Assembly (NCBI GenBank): GCA_023630585.1
Contig: CM042566.1
Location: 15,230,754-15,294,753, forward strand
Source: Cranoglanis bouderius
Lineage: Eukaryota; Chordata; Actinopteri; Siluriformes; Cranoglanididae
DNA length: 64,000 nt
Direction: 5' to 3'
The translations under genes were made by a program, and so were the position numbers. The notes beneath the pieces were generated by a model. It made no database searches. It worked only from the letters and a program-made list of their open reading frames with translations, and was not told where the DNA came from. Below are positions 52,507 to 63,233 of the stretch, in pieces (position 1 is the stretch's first letter; the number at the start of each line of letters is the position of its first letter).

Positions 52507-52509
52507 TAT

Positions 52510-53250
52510 GGTACATTTCAGCCTCTTTTCCAAAGTGCCCCATCGTCTGCATATAATGATCTACCCATACCTTGTTCTACTTCACTGAATATATCATTTA
52601 TCATGTTGAACAAAAGTGTGACTGCACACACTCCATTGTGGTGTTCCATTTTCAACTGCATAAACCGTAGAACAAGATGTTCCCACTCTAACCTGAATTG
52701 TTCTCTCAAATAAAAAAATCTAACACCCAGTTATAGATTTTTCCACTGATACCCAACTTCTTGAGTTTTATAAGTAATCCCTCCTTCCAAAACATGTTAT
52801 ATGCTTTTTCCACGTTGATGAAAACTGCGATTATAGATTCTTTACTTATTTGTGCCTTTCATATCTCTGACTCCAAACTTAATATTGAGTCCATTGTTGT
52901 ACTTCCCTTACAGAATCCACTTTGATAACGTGAAAAAAGGCCTCTAATTTCTAATATATGTGTAAGCCTATTTGTGATCATTCTTTCCATTATTTTTTCC
53001 ATGTTTGAAGTTAACGCTATCGGTCTGTAATTTGTTGCTTCAGCTCTGTATTTTCCTGGCTTTTCTATAATTTTATTATTGATTATTATTGAATGTTTCC
53101 ATGTTGCTGGAAGTTTCCCCTCTGCCCATATTTTGCTGTATAATTTCAGTATACTTAAAAGTGCACAATCTGACAGTTTTGCTATCATGCTATAACAAAT
53201 CTCATCCTCCCCAGAAAACATTTCATTTTTGCAATTGCTCTTTTTAGTTT
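52510..53250 (-). pseudogene. I-group LINE reverse transcriptase
   Basis: From right to left: ILKLYSKIWAEGKLPATWKH, NYRPIALTSNMEKIMERMI and LFSRYQSGFCKGSTTMDSI (53221-52859), a frame change, then LLFNMINDIFSEVEQG and the catalytic YADDGALW (52590-52530). The order and wording match I/Jockey-type LINE reverse transcriptases. Frame changes inactivate it. Confidence 0.83.
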
Positions 53251-53368
53251 ATCTCTCTCTCTCTACTCTTTTTAGTTTCTTCTGTTAGAGTATTACTGCT
53301 ATGTACTTTAACAAATATTTTGGCTAGCATATCTGCCTTCTCTTCATTTGAAATTTCTTCCGTTCTTG

Positions 53369-53502
53369 TCGCCACTGGCTTGCTCATTGGGGATAACTTT
53401 ATCAATTTAAGATTTAGATCTAAAATTTATGTATCTCTGTAAAGCTGCTTTGTGACTATGTCTATTGTTAAAAATGCTATACAAATAAAACTGAATTGAA
53501 TT
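53369..53502 (+). repeat. L2-type LINE tail, copy 4
   Basis: GCCACTGGCTTGCTCATTGG, GTAAAGCTGCTTTGTGACTA and GCTATACAAATAAAACTG followed by AATTGAATTC are the L2 3' tail in plus orientation, 134 bases long. It sits inside the I-group LINE, so it inserted later. Confidence 0.8.
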
Positions 53503-53930
53503 CTTTAAAATTGGCATGTTATAACTCCCATTTTCCTAATCATACCCCAAATATCTGAAATTTGTATGTCCCATCCAATATTATTACAGTACTCCCTCCA
53601 ATACTTCCTTTTTGCTGCTCTAATAGTTTTCCTAACTTTATCTTTGCATTTTTATAATTGACAAGATCTGTGTATAAATAAGGTGATTTAACTTTCCCAA
53701 ATGCTTTATTTCTTTCTCGTATAGCTTCTCCACATTCTTCATTCCACCATGGAACTTCCTTTTCTTTACTGTTTTTTTCTTTCCTATAATCTCTAATGTT
53801 GTTTTATGTATTATACTACTTTTTTAAAATTATATTCTTCAACTCCATCTTCCTGCTTTTCTATTTCATTTATTCTCTTACTACACATATAACTAAATCT
53901 TTCTGCGCATGTTCGGTGACCTGAAATTTT
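53503..53930 (-). pseudogene. I-group LINE ORF2 linker upstream of reverse transcriptase
   Basis: The minus strand encodes VPWWNEECGEAIRERNKAFG and KVKSPYLYTDLVNYKNAK, then RKTIRAAKRKYWREYCNN, the linker typical of this LINE group. Small indels are present. The element is not recognisable to the right of about 53930. Confidence 0.78.
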
Positions 53931-54629
53931 TTTTGTAAGGGGACGTCTTCGCCACACCTCCAGAAACGCCCATTTTTCGTCGCGTTACTGAATCGTCGCG
54001 GTATTTAGTGGATGCCCTATGCTACGACTGCCATATGGCAACTGTACTACGGCGGAACAATTGTTGCTGAGTATTGTTTCCTTCCGACGTGAAGCACAAG
54101 GGTTGGCCAATAGAAAATCATGAAACACCTAAAAGTCGTTAGACTCAAACAAACCGTATAAAGAACATGAAATAAAGTTAAAAATCAATAACGTTAGTAA
54201 TCATTTGAGAGCTACAACAACGATAATAAGGTATTAACATTTGTAGACGAAGTTGGTTGAGAGTTCGTCCGCCATTTTTTTTCGAGCTGAGAGGCTTCAG
54301 AAAAGATGACGTCATTTCCAGTAAGGGGACATAGGAGCATCCATAGACGTAAAAATACATAGGCTGAGTCCGAAATCGCATACAGTGACAGTACCTACTG
54401 CTCAGCCGTTGATAAAGTACTGATCATTATAAGTGGTAAGCATGAATATAATCCCGACATACTTATGAGAATGGTGGCCTTAACTTTTTATATTTCATTT
54501 CACCACCTACCACCGTGAATCACACTTTTAAGATTAACTAGATTAAACATCATTAAATAAACCCACTTATGTCTGGAATTTATTTCCTCATTATGTATTT
54601 TCAAATACTGGTGGTCTTCATTTTGTATT
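53931..54629. other. Unassigned, CpG-containing region
   Basis: The text around 53940-54010 and 54240-54330 is CpG-rich for this window (for example GTCGCGTTACTGAATCGTCG). 54363-54400 (CTGAGTCCGAAATCGCATAC) resembles ends of non-autonomous DNA elements common in teleosts. No gene structure is recognisable. Confidence 0.35.
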
Positions 54630-55877
54630 ATTATGTAAATACAATATAGACAAAATTCCAGAAAAGTTAGCAGCCTTCCACAAACAAATTCTCTTGTCTT
54701 GGTCCTCAATCTATAAACAGAATATTCCTCCTCAATTATTTCATCTGGAATAACAGAGATTTTATACGCACATAAATCTCTCTTTTATAAGAACTGGTTT
54801 GATAGCAATATTAAGTTGGTACACCTTTTTTTCTTACGAAGACTTTCTTTTTCATTTTAAAATACCATTTACTCAAAGGGAGTTTTCAAGTGTTATTGGC
54901 ACAATCCCCTCAGGTACTCATGCTATTTAAAGGTGTCTATGACCACTGTTCTTTTGAATTGGCCTTATTTGATGTTTTTGAATCTTTTGTTGGTAAAGTT
55001 TGTTTTTCATTAACCTCCAAAAATAATAATAGAGCTATTCACACTCTTTTTCAAAGAGAAATTGTTACTGGGCCATATGTTATATCGTATTGGAACTCTT
55101 TGTTAAATGGAAAAGTGATTTGCTGGGGAAAAGTGTGGTTATTACCCCAGAGATATCATATTAGAAAAAAGTTTAAAGAAGTCTCTTTTCAACTTATTCA
55201 CAGATTTTATTCAGCAAATCATTTTTTACAGAAATTTAAAAAAATATGTATGAATATAAACTGTATTTTCTGCAGTGACTATCATGAAACCACATTTATT
55301 TATTTATTTTAAAATAATTGTTCTTTATGAGTTATATTGTGGTGTAGCATACAGAAATTTATTAATGAAAATATTCAGTGTTCAAGACCTCTCACATTTA
55401 TGGGAAAATGTACTTTTTGGCTTCACGGATTATTCTAAAGAAGATGAAAAGTGCTTTTATTTAATTAATTTATTCATATTTTTGACCAAATTTCATATTC
55501 ACAAATTTAAATTTACTAATAAGAAACCCAACATTATGGTTTTGTTAACTGAAGTAAGGCTGTACATGGACAGTATTAGAGACTCTTTAAATATACCTTA
55601 AACTTAGAGTTTTAAAGACCTTAAAAGACCTTAAAATTTTGTGAGCTTTACAAAGTATTTATTTGAAAGCTATTTACCCAGCTGTATTCTTTTGTTCTTT
55701 ATAATATAACTTTCCCCCTGGCACCTTTTTGTTTTTTTTTGTTTTTTTCTTTTTCCTCTTTTTACTGTTTTATAAGTGGTATATACACATTTAACGATAT
55801 AATGTTTAATACTTGCAATTTAACGAAAGTGTATTATGTTCATGTTTCTTGAATAATTAAAAAAAAAAAAAAAAAAA
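54630..55877 (+). pseudogene. L1/Tx1-like LINE ORF2 C-terminal fragment with poly(A)
   Basis: Rightward frames read QILLSWSSIYKQNIPPQLF, LFHFKIPFTQREFSSVIG, FKEVSFQLIHRFYSANHFLQ, and NINCIFCSDYHETTF, where CxxC...H...H-type spacing suggests the C-terminal motif of L1/Tx1-type ORF2. The frame is broken by stops at several points. An AT-rich 3' part ends in an 18-base A run (55859-55877), as expected for this LINE class. The 5' extent is uncertain. Assignment rests on motif style only. Confidence 0.5.
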
Positions 55878-57035
55878 GTCAGTAAAAGGACATACTATGT
55901 GGCATGGATTCTGACAGCTCTTCCGCACCAGTCTTGTTGCATTATGGGATAACGCAGTATCCGTATAGTGCGTCCCAAATCACACACTCATGCACTATTC
56001 ACATTTTGTAGTATAAATAGTGTGATTAGTGTGTTCACACTGAAAACCCCCCAAAAACAAAGTGCACTTTTTGTGCACTTTATCTGCTACATCTTCCCAG
56101 ATGATGCACTCATTCAACCGAAAAAAAACAAAGTGTAGAATGATGGACACTTCCTGCACTCAACAGTCGCAGCTTTCCTTATGTAGCAGATTTGAAAGAG
56201 TCAGTGATTCTGTTTTTTATTTTTTAAAGTTTTTTTCTGACATTGGTGTTATATCTGGTTATATCTGGTGTTATATAAAGTTTTTCTTTTCTTTTCTGGT
56301 TTTATATCTTTCACTTGGATGTTATAAGTTGCACTGAGTAAATACAGTTGGATGAAACAAAAACTGTGTCCGTCTTCATTTCAGGCTGAAAAGCAACAAA
56401 ATGTGATTATTTTATGAATACAATGAATAATTTTCCAAGTCTAACTATGGAGATTTTAAGTAACTGGAGACAGAATTTTTTTGTACTTAATTTTCTTTCT
56501 TTCTTTTTTTTTAGATCATAAACCACTGAAATCAGGTGAGAAATGTAAACGTTATTGTGCTTTTTATCCAGAAAAACCACAGCTCCCCTTTTACTTGTAT
56601 TTGTTTATAGGGCAGTCTTGCCCGGATCAGGATGCGGCCAATGAGGTGTCTATGTATTTATATGTCTGTGTATATAAGGGAGCATCGATGTGCCCTGGTT
56701 TTTGCGGTGCATTGTGGGATATTTTTTTAGGGTGCGAACGTTCCAGTGCACTGGAAGGATTTTGCGATTGAGATAGCCCTTAAAATGGCCGACTCCCTGC
56801 TCAGTGCCCTGACTACTGAACTAGGGAGCTGATTGAGACGCACCCTTTATCAACATTAAAACTAACCAGACACGGAGAAGGTTTGTCCAGAAGTATATGT
56901 TCCCATAGTATCTCGGCTGGTTTTAAGATTTGCTTCGTTTGTGGAACTGAAATTGACGGAAATTAGCCGAGCTGATCGAAATAGCTCACTTCGTGGAATA
57001 CCCACGTCACAATATAAATATAACGCGTCTGAATA
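55878..57035. other. Mixed short repeat fragments
   Basis: Two stretches, 55905-56010 (TTATGGGATAACGCAG, GTGCGTCCCAAATCAC) and 56700-56850 (GCATTGTGGGATA, TGATTGAGACGCACCC), look like terminal parts of non-autonomous DNA elements that share AGTGCGTCCCAAAT-type ends. No pair with a clear target duplication can be defined. No gene is present. Confidence 0.4.
56185..56420. repeat. Terminal fragment of a Tc1-K element
   Basis: GATGTTATAAGTTGCACTGAG, CTGTGTCCGTCTTCATTTCAGG and CTGAAAAGCAACAAAATGTG are the inverted form of the left arm of Tc1-K at 63270-63400. Only one arm is present. Confidence 0.8.
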
Positions 57036-57632
57036 GGGTTTAAGACAAACTGAAATGAAGCCCCCCCCACCCCCCTCCTTTTTGTTTCTTGCGTTGCCGG
57101 TGTATTCCGCCCTTCCACCCTTCTCCCTGCCTCCAAAACCTTCCCTGTCTTTTGTGTGAGGGGCGGGGTAGAGCACCATGTCAGTTACACACCACACATA
57201 TGCATGCAGCGTGCTCAAAACTGCATTCGACAGTTAGGCGTGGGTAATCCTGCTCGCTGCTGCCGAATTTGTCTGGTTTCTATATCCAACCAGCAAAAAA
57301 GGAATTTTATCTCCCTCGACTGCTTTGAAGAGTGCACTGGAAAGCAAACCTGGACAAGAGTGAGTCCTCAGTGGTTGGTACAGATTACGTTGTATTGCCT
57401 CGTTAACTGGTAGCAGTTAATGATTTGTCCTGGTCTGTCGGGGTGTTTGCCTGGTGTGTAAAATGGGAGTTTAAAATGCTAATCTTGCCATGTCGGGTTA
57501 TGGTTTTGCCTACGTGGGGTTTGTTATTGCGAGCGTTTTATTTGAGTGTGGTGTCAGTAGGGGAAGGGGCAGGTGGAGACTCCATGAGATTCCTCTCTGC
57601 AGCAAGACCTCATCTGTCTGCAAGGCTTATAT
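57036..57632. other. GC-richer, possibly promoter-proximal host DNA
   Basis: This is the least repeat-like part of the window. It includes GGGGCGGGG (57160-57168), an Sp1-type box, and a 258-base open frame with no domain. See the finding on a possible first exon. Confidence 0.3.
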
Positions 57633-57635
57633 TTC

Positions 57636-57649
57636 GTTATATATATATA

Positions 57650-57702
<53 letters not shown>

Positions 57703-57770
57703 GTGTGTGTGTATATATATAATATATAATATATATATATATATATATATTATATAAATATATTAAATAT
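57636..57770. repeat. (TA)n microsatellite with TG interruptions
   Basis: About 135 bases of TA repeats are broken by TGTGTG units. Frames across it are artefacts. Confidence 0.97.
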
Positions 57771-58730
57771 ATTTTAAATCACAGAGTAGGTTTGTCATAC
57801 AAACGTGATACTTGAAATTCACTGGAATATTTTTTCTTTTTTTCTCATAACCACACACATGGTAGTGGCAGTTGAAGTTACAAATTCTGTTACAATTAGC
57901 ATATTGCAGCTGAGAATTTCTGCTGATACTTTGTATTGGGAAAGCAGAAAAGTGTACATGGATGATCATTCCAGTCAGTAGTGCTTTATAGGGACCCAAA
58001 GATTGACAAAAACACCTACAGCCAAAGGCACATGGACAGAAAGCCTGGGACCAATTCTTATTCATACTAGTGCTAGAGTGGTCTTGTCTGTAAATAAAAA
58101 GGATAACTTCAAAATCTATGTTAGGGGTACATAAAATGCATAAACAATAAATACAAAGTTGTAATACAAAAAAATAAGTGCAAAAGACTACAAAGAAGTC
58201 TTATCCTACCTACTTTCCTGAAGAGGTAGATCTTTAGAAAAAAAAAATGCAAGGAAGGTAGTGGAAAGAAAGAGACCAAATGTGCTGACAGCTATGTTTT
58301 TATTGGGTCAGATCTGTATGAACAGGAGTCTCAGCAATATGAGGCCATCATTGTGAGGCTGTCAGCAAGGGTTTGTCTTGTTGATAAAAGATTCTGCAGT
58401 TTCTGTCTTTGGCATGCAACCTTGGTCAATCGGTGCAAAATAGAGTCACACTACAGCCAGTTAGGGAATTCTACACAATTAGGGAAATATTTAGAATGTA
58501 TAAAAGTATATAGGTGAAAGATACCAAAAGGTATTTTGGTTTAGCACCAGTGGATCATCTTTGAAAATCCATTTTATGGAGTATAACCTGATAAAAATAA
58601 AAAGCAAAAATTAAATTTTATGTGGGTGCAATGCAATGCCATTATCTGTATTTGTATCTGTGTCTGTTTAGTGCTCAAATTATTCGTATCTGTTTTTGTA
58701 TTTGGCTTTAAACTGGAAGGGGGCAGGGTC
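57771..58730. other. Unassigned spacer
   Basis: Nothing recognisable. Frames are short, and there are no transposon ends. Confidence 0.45.
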
Positions 58731-58732
58731 TA

Positions 58733-60237
58733 CAGTGGTACTTGAAAGTTTGTGAACCCTTTAGAGTTTTCTATATTTCTGCATAAATATGATCTAAAAC
58801 GTCATCAGATTTTCGCACAAGTGATAAAGGTAGATGGGTAAGAGAACCCAATTAAACAAATGAGTCAAAAAATTTATACTCTGTCATTTATTTATTGAGG
58901 AAAAAGATCCAATAATACATATCTGGGAGTGGCAAAAGTATGTGAACCTTTGCTTTCACTATGCGGTGTGACCCCCAGTACAGCAATAAGTGCAACTCAA
59001 TGTTTCTGGTAACTATTGATCAGTCCTGCACATCGGCTTGGAGGAATTTTAGCCCATTCCTCAGTATAGAACAGTTTCAACTCTGGGATGTTGGTGGGTT
59101 TCCTCATATGAACTGCTTGCCACAACATTTCTATTGGATTAAGGTTTGGACAGGCCATTCCAAAGCATTAACTTTAACTTTATTCTTCTTTAACCATTTC
59201 TTGGTATATGACTTGTGTGCTTAGCATTGTTGTGTTGCTGCATGCCCTGCTTTCTCTTGAGATTCAGTTCATGGACAGATACCCTGACATTTTCCTTTAG
59301 AATTTGCTGGTATAATTTAGAGTTCATTGTTCCATCAATGATGGCAAACTGTCCTGGCCCAGATGCAGCAAAACAGGCCCAAACCATGATACTACCACCA
59401 GCATGTTTCACAGATGGGATAAGGTTCTTATGCTGGAATGCAGTGTTTTCCTTTCTCCAAACATAACGCTTCTCATTTCAACCAAAAATTCTATTTTTTG
59501 GTCTCCTCCATCCACAAAACATTCTCCGGTAGCGTTCTAGCTTGTTCACAAGATAAATAGCAAACTGCAGAGGGGCAGCAATTTTCTTTTTTTTTTTTTT
59601 GGAGAGCAGTGGCTTTCTTGCAACCCTGCCATGCACATCATTGTTGTTCAGTGTTTTCCTGATGGTGGACTCATGGACATTAAGCCAATAAGCCAATGTG
59701 AGAGAGGCCTTTAGTTGCTTAGAAGTTACCGTGGCTCCTTTGTGACTTTGCGGATTATTACATGTCTTGCTTTTGGAGTGATCTTTGTTGATTTCTCCTG
59801 GGGAGGGTAACAATTGTCTTGAATTTCCTCCGTTTGTACACAATCTGTATGACTGGTTTGGTGGAGTCCAAACTCTTTAGAGATGGTAAAGATCCCTGTT
59901 CCTTTGATAGATCCCTGTTCTTTAAATAAAACAAGGCGCTCACTCACACCTGATTGTCATCCCATTAATTGAAAACACTTGACTCTAATTTCTCCTTCAA
60001 ATTAAACTGATAATCCTAGAGGTGCACATACTTTTGCCACTCACAGATATGTAATATTGGATCATTTTCCTCAATAAATAAATGACCAAGTATAATATTT
60101 TTGTCTCATTTGTTTAATTGGGTTCTCCTTGTCTACTTTTAGGACTTGAAAAACTGCGAAAATCTGATTGATTTATGTCATATTTATGCAGATATATAGA
60201 AACTTTTAAAGGGCTCACAAACTTTCAAGCACCACTG
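58733..60237 (-). mobile_element. Tc1/mariner element, family Tc1-I
   Basis: The left end CAGTGGTACTTGAAAGTTTG (after TA 58731-58732) and right end CAAACTTTCAAGCACCACTG (before TA 60238-60239) are inverted repeats extending inward about 200 bases. The length of 1505 bp is full. Coding is on the minus strand. Confidence 0.92.
59040..59947 (-). pseudogene. Tc1-I transposase pseudogene
   Basis: MSERLVLFKEQGSIKGTG starts near 59947. After frame changes, NPQSHKGATVTSKQLKASL, HESTIRKTLNNNDVHGRVAR and KKKIAAPLQFA follow, then the damaged first motif region (WRRPKNRIFG, derived from LWTDETKI). KHAGGSIMVWACFAASGPGQ is at 59411-59350, and MQQHNNAKHTS replaces the usual FQQDNDPKHT, so the second Asp is lost. 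A poly-T run (59588-59600) coincides with one frameshift. It is inactive. Confidence 0.83.
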
Positions 60238-60239
60238 TA

Positions 60240-60954
60240 TACCATTCCAGAAACACTGGAAAACAGTGAAAAAAAAAATCATTAATTAGTTTGTTTGTAT
60301 GTTTGTATGTTTGCTTGTTTGTTATATTATAATATATAACTGTATTTAACTTCTGAACCAGATGTTCTGTGGAACTCACTGGCAAGCTTTCTATCTTCTA
60401 TCTAATGTGATTGACTATGCTATGACTATGTATCAAAATAATAATGTCTTTCCCAAATGAAGAAACTGTTAGCAACTTTTTAAAATCCACTCAAAAATAG
60501 TTTGCAGAAAGTATGTATAAAAGGAAAACCACACAATTTCATTTTTAAACAAATTATTGAATAAAGATATTTAAAACAGTTTAAACACAAATTGGCTTTC
60601 ATTTATGTTTTATACTAGGTTTTGCGTAGTTCACGATTGGTTGAACTCTATTGAGTTCTTGATCCCCTAGGTGGGCAGGTGGGCTTTCGCTCTATTATTT
60701 GATTGGACGGGGGAAATTGATGTGGGTGTGAGTCTGACAGATGTAATTCTTCCAAGTTTGGCATCACAACTGCTTTAGCTAGCAAGTTGTCCTGGTACTA
60801 AAAAAAATACATGCAAGTAATTAGAAGTAGAATCTTAATACACACACAAGAATTGTGTAATTATTGGGTATGTTGTAGCTGAGCTGACAATGTAAAGGTA
60901 AGCTCGCTTTTTATCTTCGGTGTTTTGATTGGTCTGCTGTATGACCTTGCTAGG
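60240..60954. other. Unassigned spacer
   Basis: A short TTTG(C/T)TTG-type simple repeat lies at 60285-60325. Otherwise this is unremarkable AT-rich DNA with no gene. Confidence 0.45.
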
Positions 60955-60956
60955 TA

Positions 60957-62577
60957 CGGTATCTCACAAAAGTGAGTACACCCCTCACATTTTTGTAAAT
61001 ATTTTATTATATTTTTTCATGGGACAACACTGAAGAAATGACACTTTGCTACAATGTAAAGTAGTGAGTGTACAGCTTGTATAACAGTGTAAATTTGCTG
61101 TCCCCTCAAAATAACAACACACAGCCATTAATATCTAAACCGCTGGCAACAAAAGTGAGTACACCCCTAAGTGAAAATGTCCAAATTGGGCCCAAAGTGT
61201 CAATATTTTGTGTGGCCACCATTATTTTCCAGCACTGCCTTAATCCTGTTGGGCATGGAGTTCACCAGAGCTTCACAGGTTGCCACTGGAGTCCTCTTCC
61301 ACTCCTCCATGATGACATCACAGAGCTGGTGGATGTTAGAGACCTTGCGCTCCTCCACCTTCCGTTTGAGGATGCCCCACAGATGCTCAATAGGGTTTAG
61401 GTCTGGAGACATGCTTGGCAGTCCATCACCTTTACCCTCAGCTTCTTTAGCAAGGCACTGGTCGTCTTGGAGGTGTGTTTGGGGTCGTTATCATGTTGGA
61501 ATACTGCCCTGCGGCCCAGTGTGCGAAGGGAGGGGATCATGCTCTGCTTCAGTATGTCACAGTACATGTCACCGTACACTCCCCAGTGCCGGCAGCACTC
61601 ATGCAGCCCCAGACCATGACACTGCCACCACCATGCTTGACTGTAGGCAAGACACACTTGTCTTTGTACTCCTCACCTGGTTGCCGCCACACACGCTTGA
61701 CACCATCTGAACCAAATAAGTTTATCTTGGTCTCATCAGACCACAGGACATGGTTCCAGTAATCCATGTCCTTAGTCTGCTTGTCTTCAGCAAACTGTTT
61801 GCGGGCTTTCTTGTGCATCATCTTTAGAAGAGGCTTCCTTCTGGGACGACAGCCATGCAGACCAATTTGATACAGTGTGCGGCGTATGGTCTGAGCACTG
61901 ACAGGCTGACCCCCCACCCCTTCAACCTCTGCAGCAATTCTGGCAGCACTCATATGTCTATTCTGCAAAGCCAACCTCTGGATACAATGCTGAGCACGTG
62001 CACTCAACTTCTTTGGTCGACCATGGCGAGGCCTGTTCTGAGTGGAACCTGTCCTGTTAAACCGCTGTATGGTCTTGGCCACCGTGCTGCAGCTCAGTTT
62101 CAGGGTGTTGGCAATCTTCTTATAGCCTAGGCCATCTTTATGTAGAGCAACAATTCTTTTTTTCAGATCCTCAGAGAGTTCTTGAGGTGCCGTGAGGTGC
62201 CGTGTTGAACTTCCAGTGACCAGTATGAGAGAGTGTGAGAGCAATAACACCAAACTTAACGCACCTGCTCCCCATTAACACCTGAGACCTTGTACCACTA
62301 ATGAGTCACATGACACCGGGGAGGGAAAATGGCTAATTGGGCCCAATTTGGACATTTTCACTTAGGGGTGTACTCACTTTTGTTGTCATCAGTTTAGATA
62401 TTAATGGCTGTGTGTTGAGTTACTTTGAAGGGACAGCAAATTTACACTGTTATACAAGCTGTACACTCACTACTTTACATTGTAGCAAAGTGTCATTTCT
62501 TCAGTGTTGTCCCATGAAAAGCTATAATAAAATATTTACAAAAATGTGAGGGGTGTACTCACTTTTGTGAGATACTG
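60957..62577 (-). mobile_element. Tc1/mariner element, family Tc1-J, well preserved
   Basis: The left end CGGTATCTCACAAAAGTGAG (after TA) and right end CTCACTTTTGTGAGATACTG (before TA 62578-62579) head inverted arms of about 240 bases (60957-61200 and 62336-62577). Each arm has a CACAAAAGTGAGTACACCCC-type box near its outer end and a related box near its inner end (61155, 62365). The length is 1621 bp. Coding is on the minus strand and is disrupted by two frame changes. Confidence 0.94.
61200..62253 (-). pseudogene. Tc1-J transposase, two frame disruptions
   Basis: The first 234 codons (62253-61549) are open: LSEDLKKRIVALHKDGLGYK and LKLSCSTVAKTIQRF (DNA-binding helices), RHGRPKKLSARA (GRPR box), LHGCRPRRKPLLK and the first catalytic motif LWSDETKINLFG, then GGSVMVWGCMSAAGTGE. 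A deletion then shifts the frame. 61657-61397 carries FQHDNDPKHTSKTT (second Asp). A one-base loss at the usual DWPSMSP box shifts it again. 61412-61200 carries MSPDLNPIEHLWGILKRK (Glu) and the C-terminus GGHTKY. All catalytic residues are present. Confidence 0.9.
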
Positions 62578-62579
62578 TA

Positions 62580-63231
62580 AATTTCTGTAAATTATAAATA
62601 AATATTTTATATATGTGTTTTGGTCATTCTGATTTCTATGTGTCCATCAATGCATTGTTGAAAAGTGGAAATAAAGTGTATTTCCAATTGTAATCATAGT
62701 CACCGTGTACATTAATTTATTTAAAAAAAGAGCAAAACGAGTAGAGCGGTAAGGTAGAATGGTTAGTGACCACCACCCATTTTTGTCACCACCACTTTTC
62801 AAAACAAAGTGACGCCAATGTAGCATTTTTGCAGTGTATGAATTTCCCCTGTTCCATGTTTCTCTTAGGCTTTTTTTCTTACTTTCCCCTGCCTTTTTTT
62901 GTTTTTGACTTTTTCTTGTGTCCACTCTTCTGATATAATCTGATATTCTAATCTGATTTCTATGCCACAGCACTGCTCATAAATACCCAGTAATGTAAAT
63001 ACACTCTTCCTGGATGTTGTCTGCTTCAGTAAACAGCTTTGACTCTACTCTTTTGTAGGGTTAACACTCCCTGTGGAAAGCTTCATCTCACTTAATGTTC
63101 ATTTACCATTACGAGTTACAAGTACAGTATGTGATGCTTTTGTAACCACAAGCCCATAAGAGTTGTTTACTTTTTATCTATGCTGTGCAGTGAATGCAGC
63201 ATCACTGTTGTATAGACTCAAGGCTCGATAA
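62580..63231. other. Unassigned spacer
   Basis: The minus-strand 108-codon frame (62647-62973) is lysine/arginine-rich at its start and has no recognisable domain or homologous copy in the window. I do not call it a gene. Confidence 0.4.
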
Positions 63232-63233
63232 AC

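Larger units (their letters stand above)
48955..53930 (-). mobile_element. I-group LINE with RNase H, interrupted by Tc1-H and an L2 tail
   Basis: Read leftward, the element contains an ORF2 linker, reverse transcriptase, RNase H and a C-terminal CCHC motif, then a 3' end containing GTAAGTGGCGGTAATGCACC at its edge, which resembles 3' ends of I/Nimb-type fish LINEs. The 5' part (endonuclease, ORF1) is absent. Insertions are Tc1-H with rearranged flank (50696-52508) and an L2 tail (53369-53502). Confidence 0.8.

Noticed and set aside
57425..57757. 110-codon frame ending in an Ile/Tyr run
   Set aside because: The distal part is the TA microsatellite, and the proximal part has no domain or splice support.
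61171..61710. 179-codon plus-strand frame
   Set aside because: It overlaps the Tc1-J transposase in antisense; the minus strand carries all the transposase motifs.
62647..62973. 108-codon minus-strand frame
   Set aside because: It has biased composition, no recognisable domain, no promoter or splice context and no second copy, so it is not supported as a gene.
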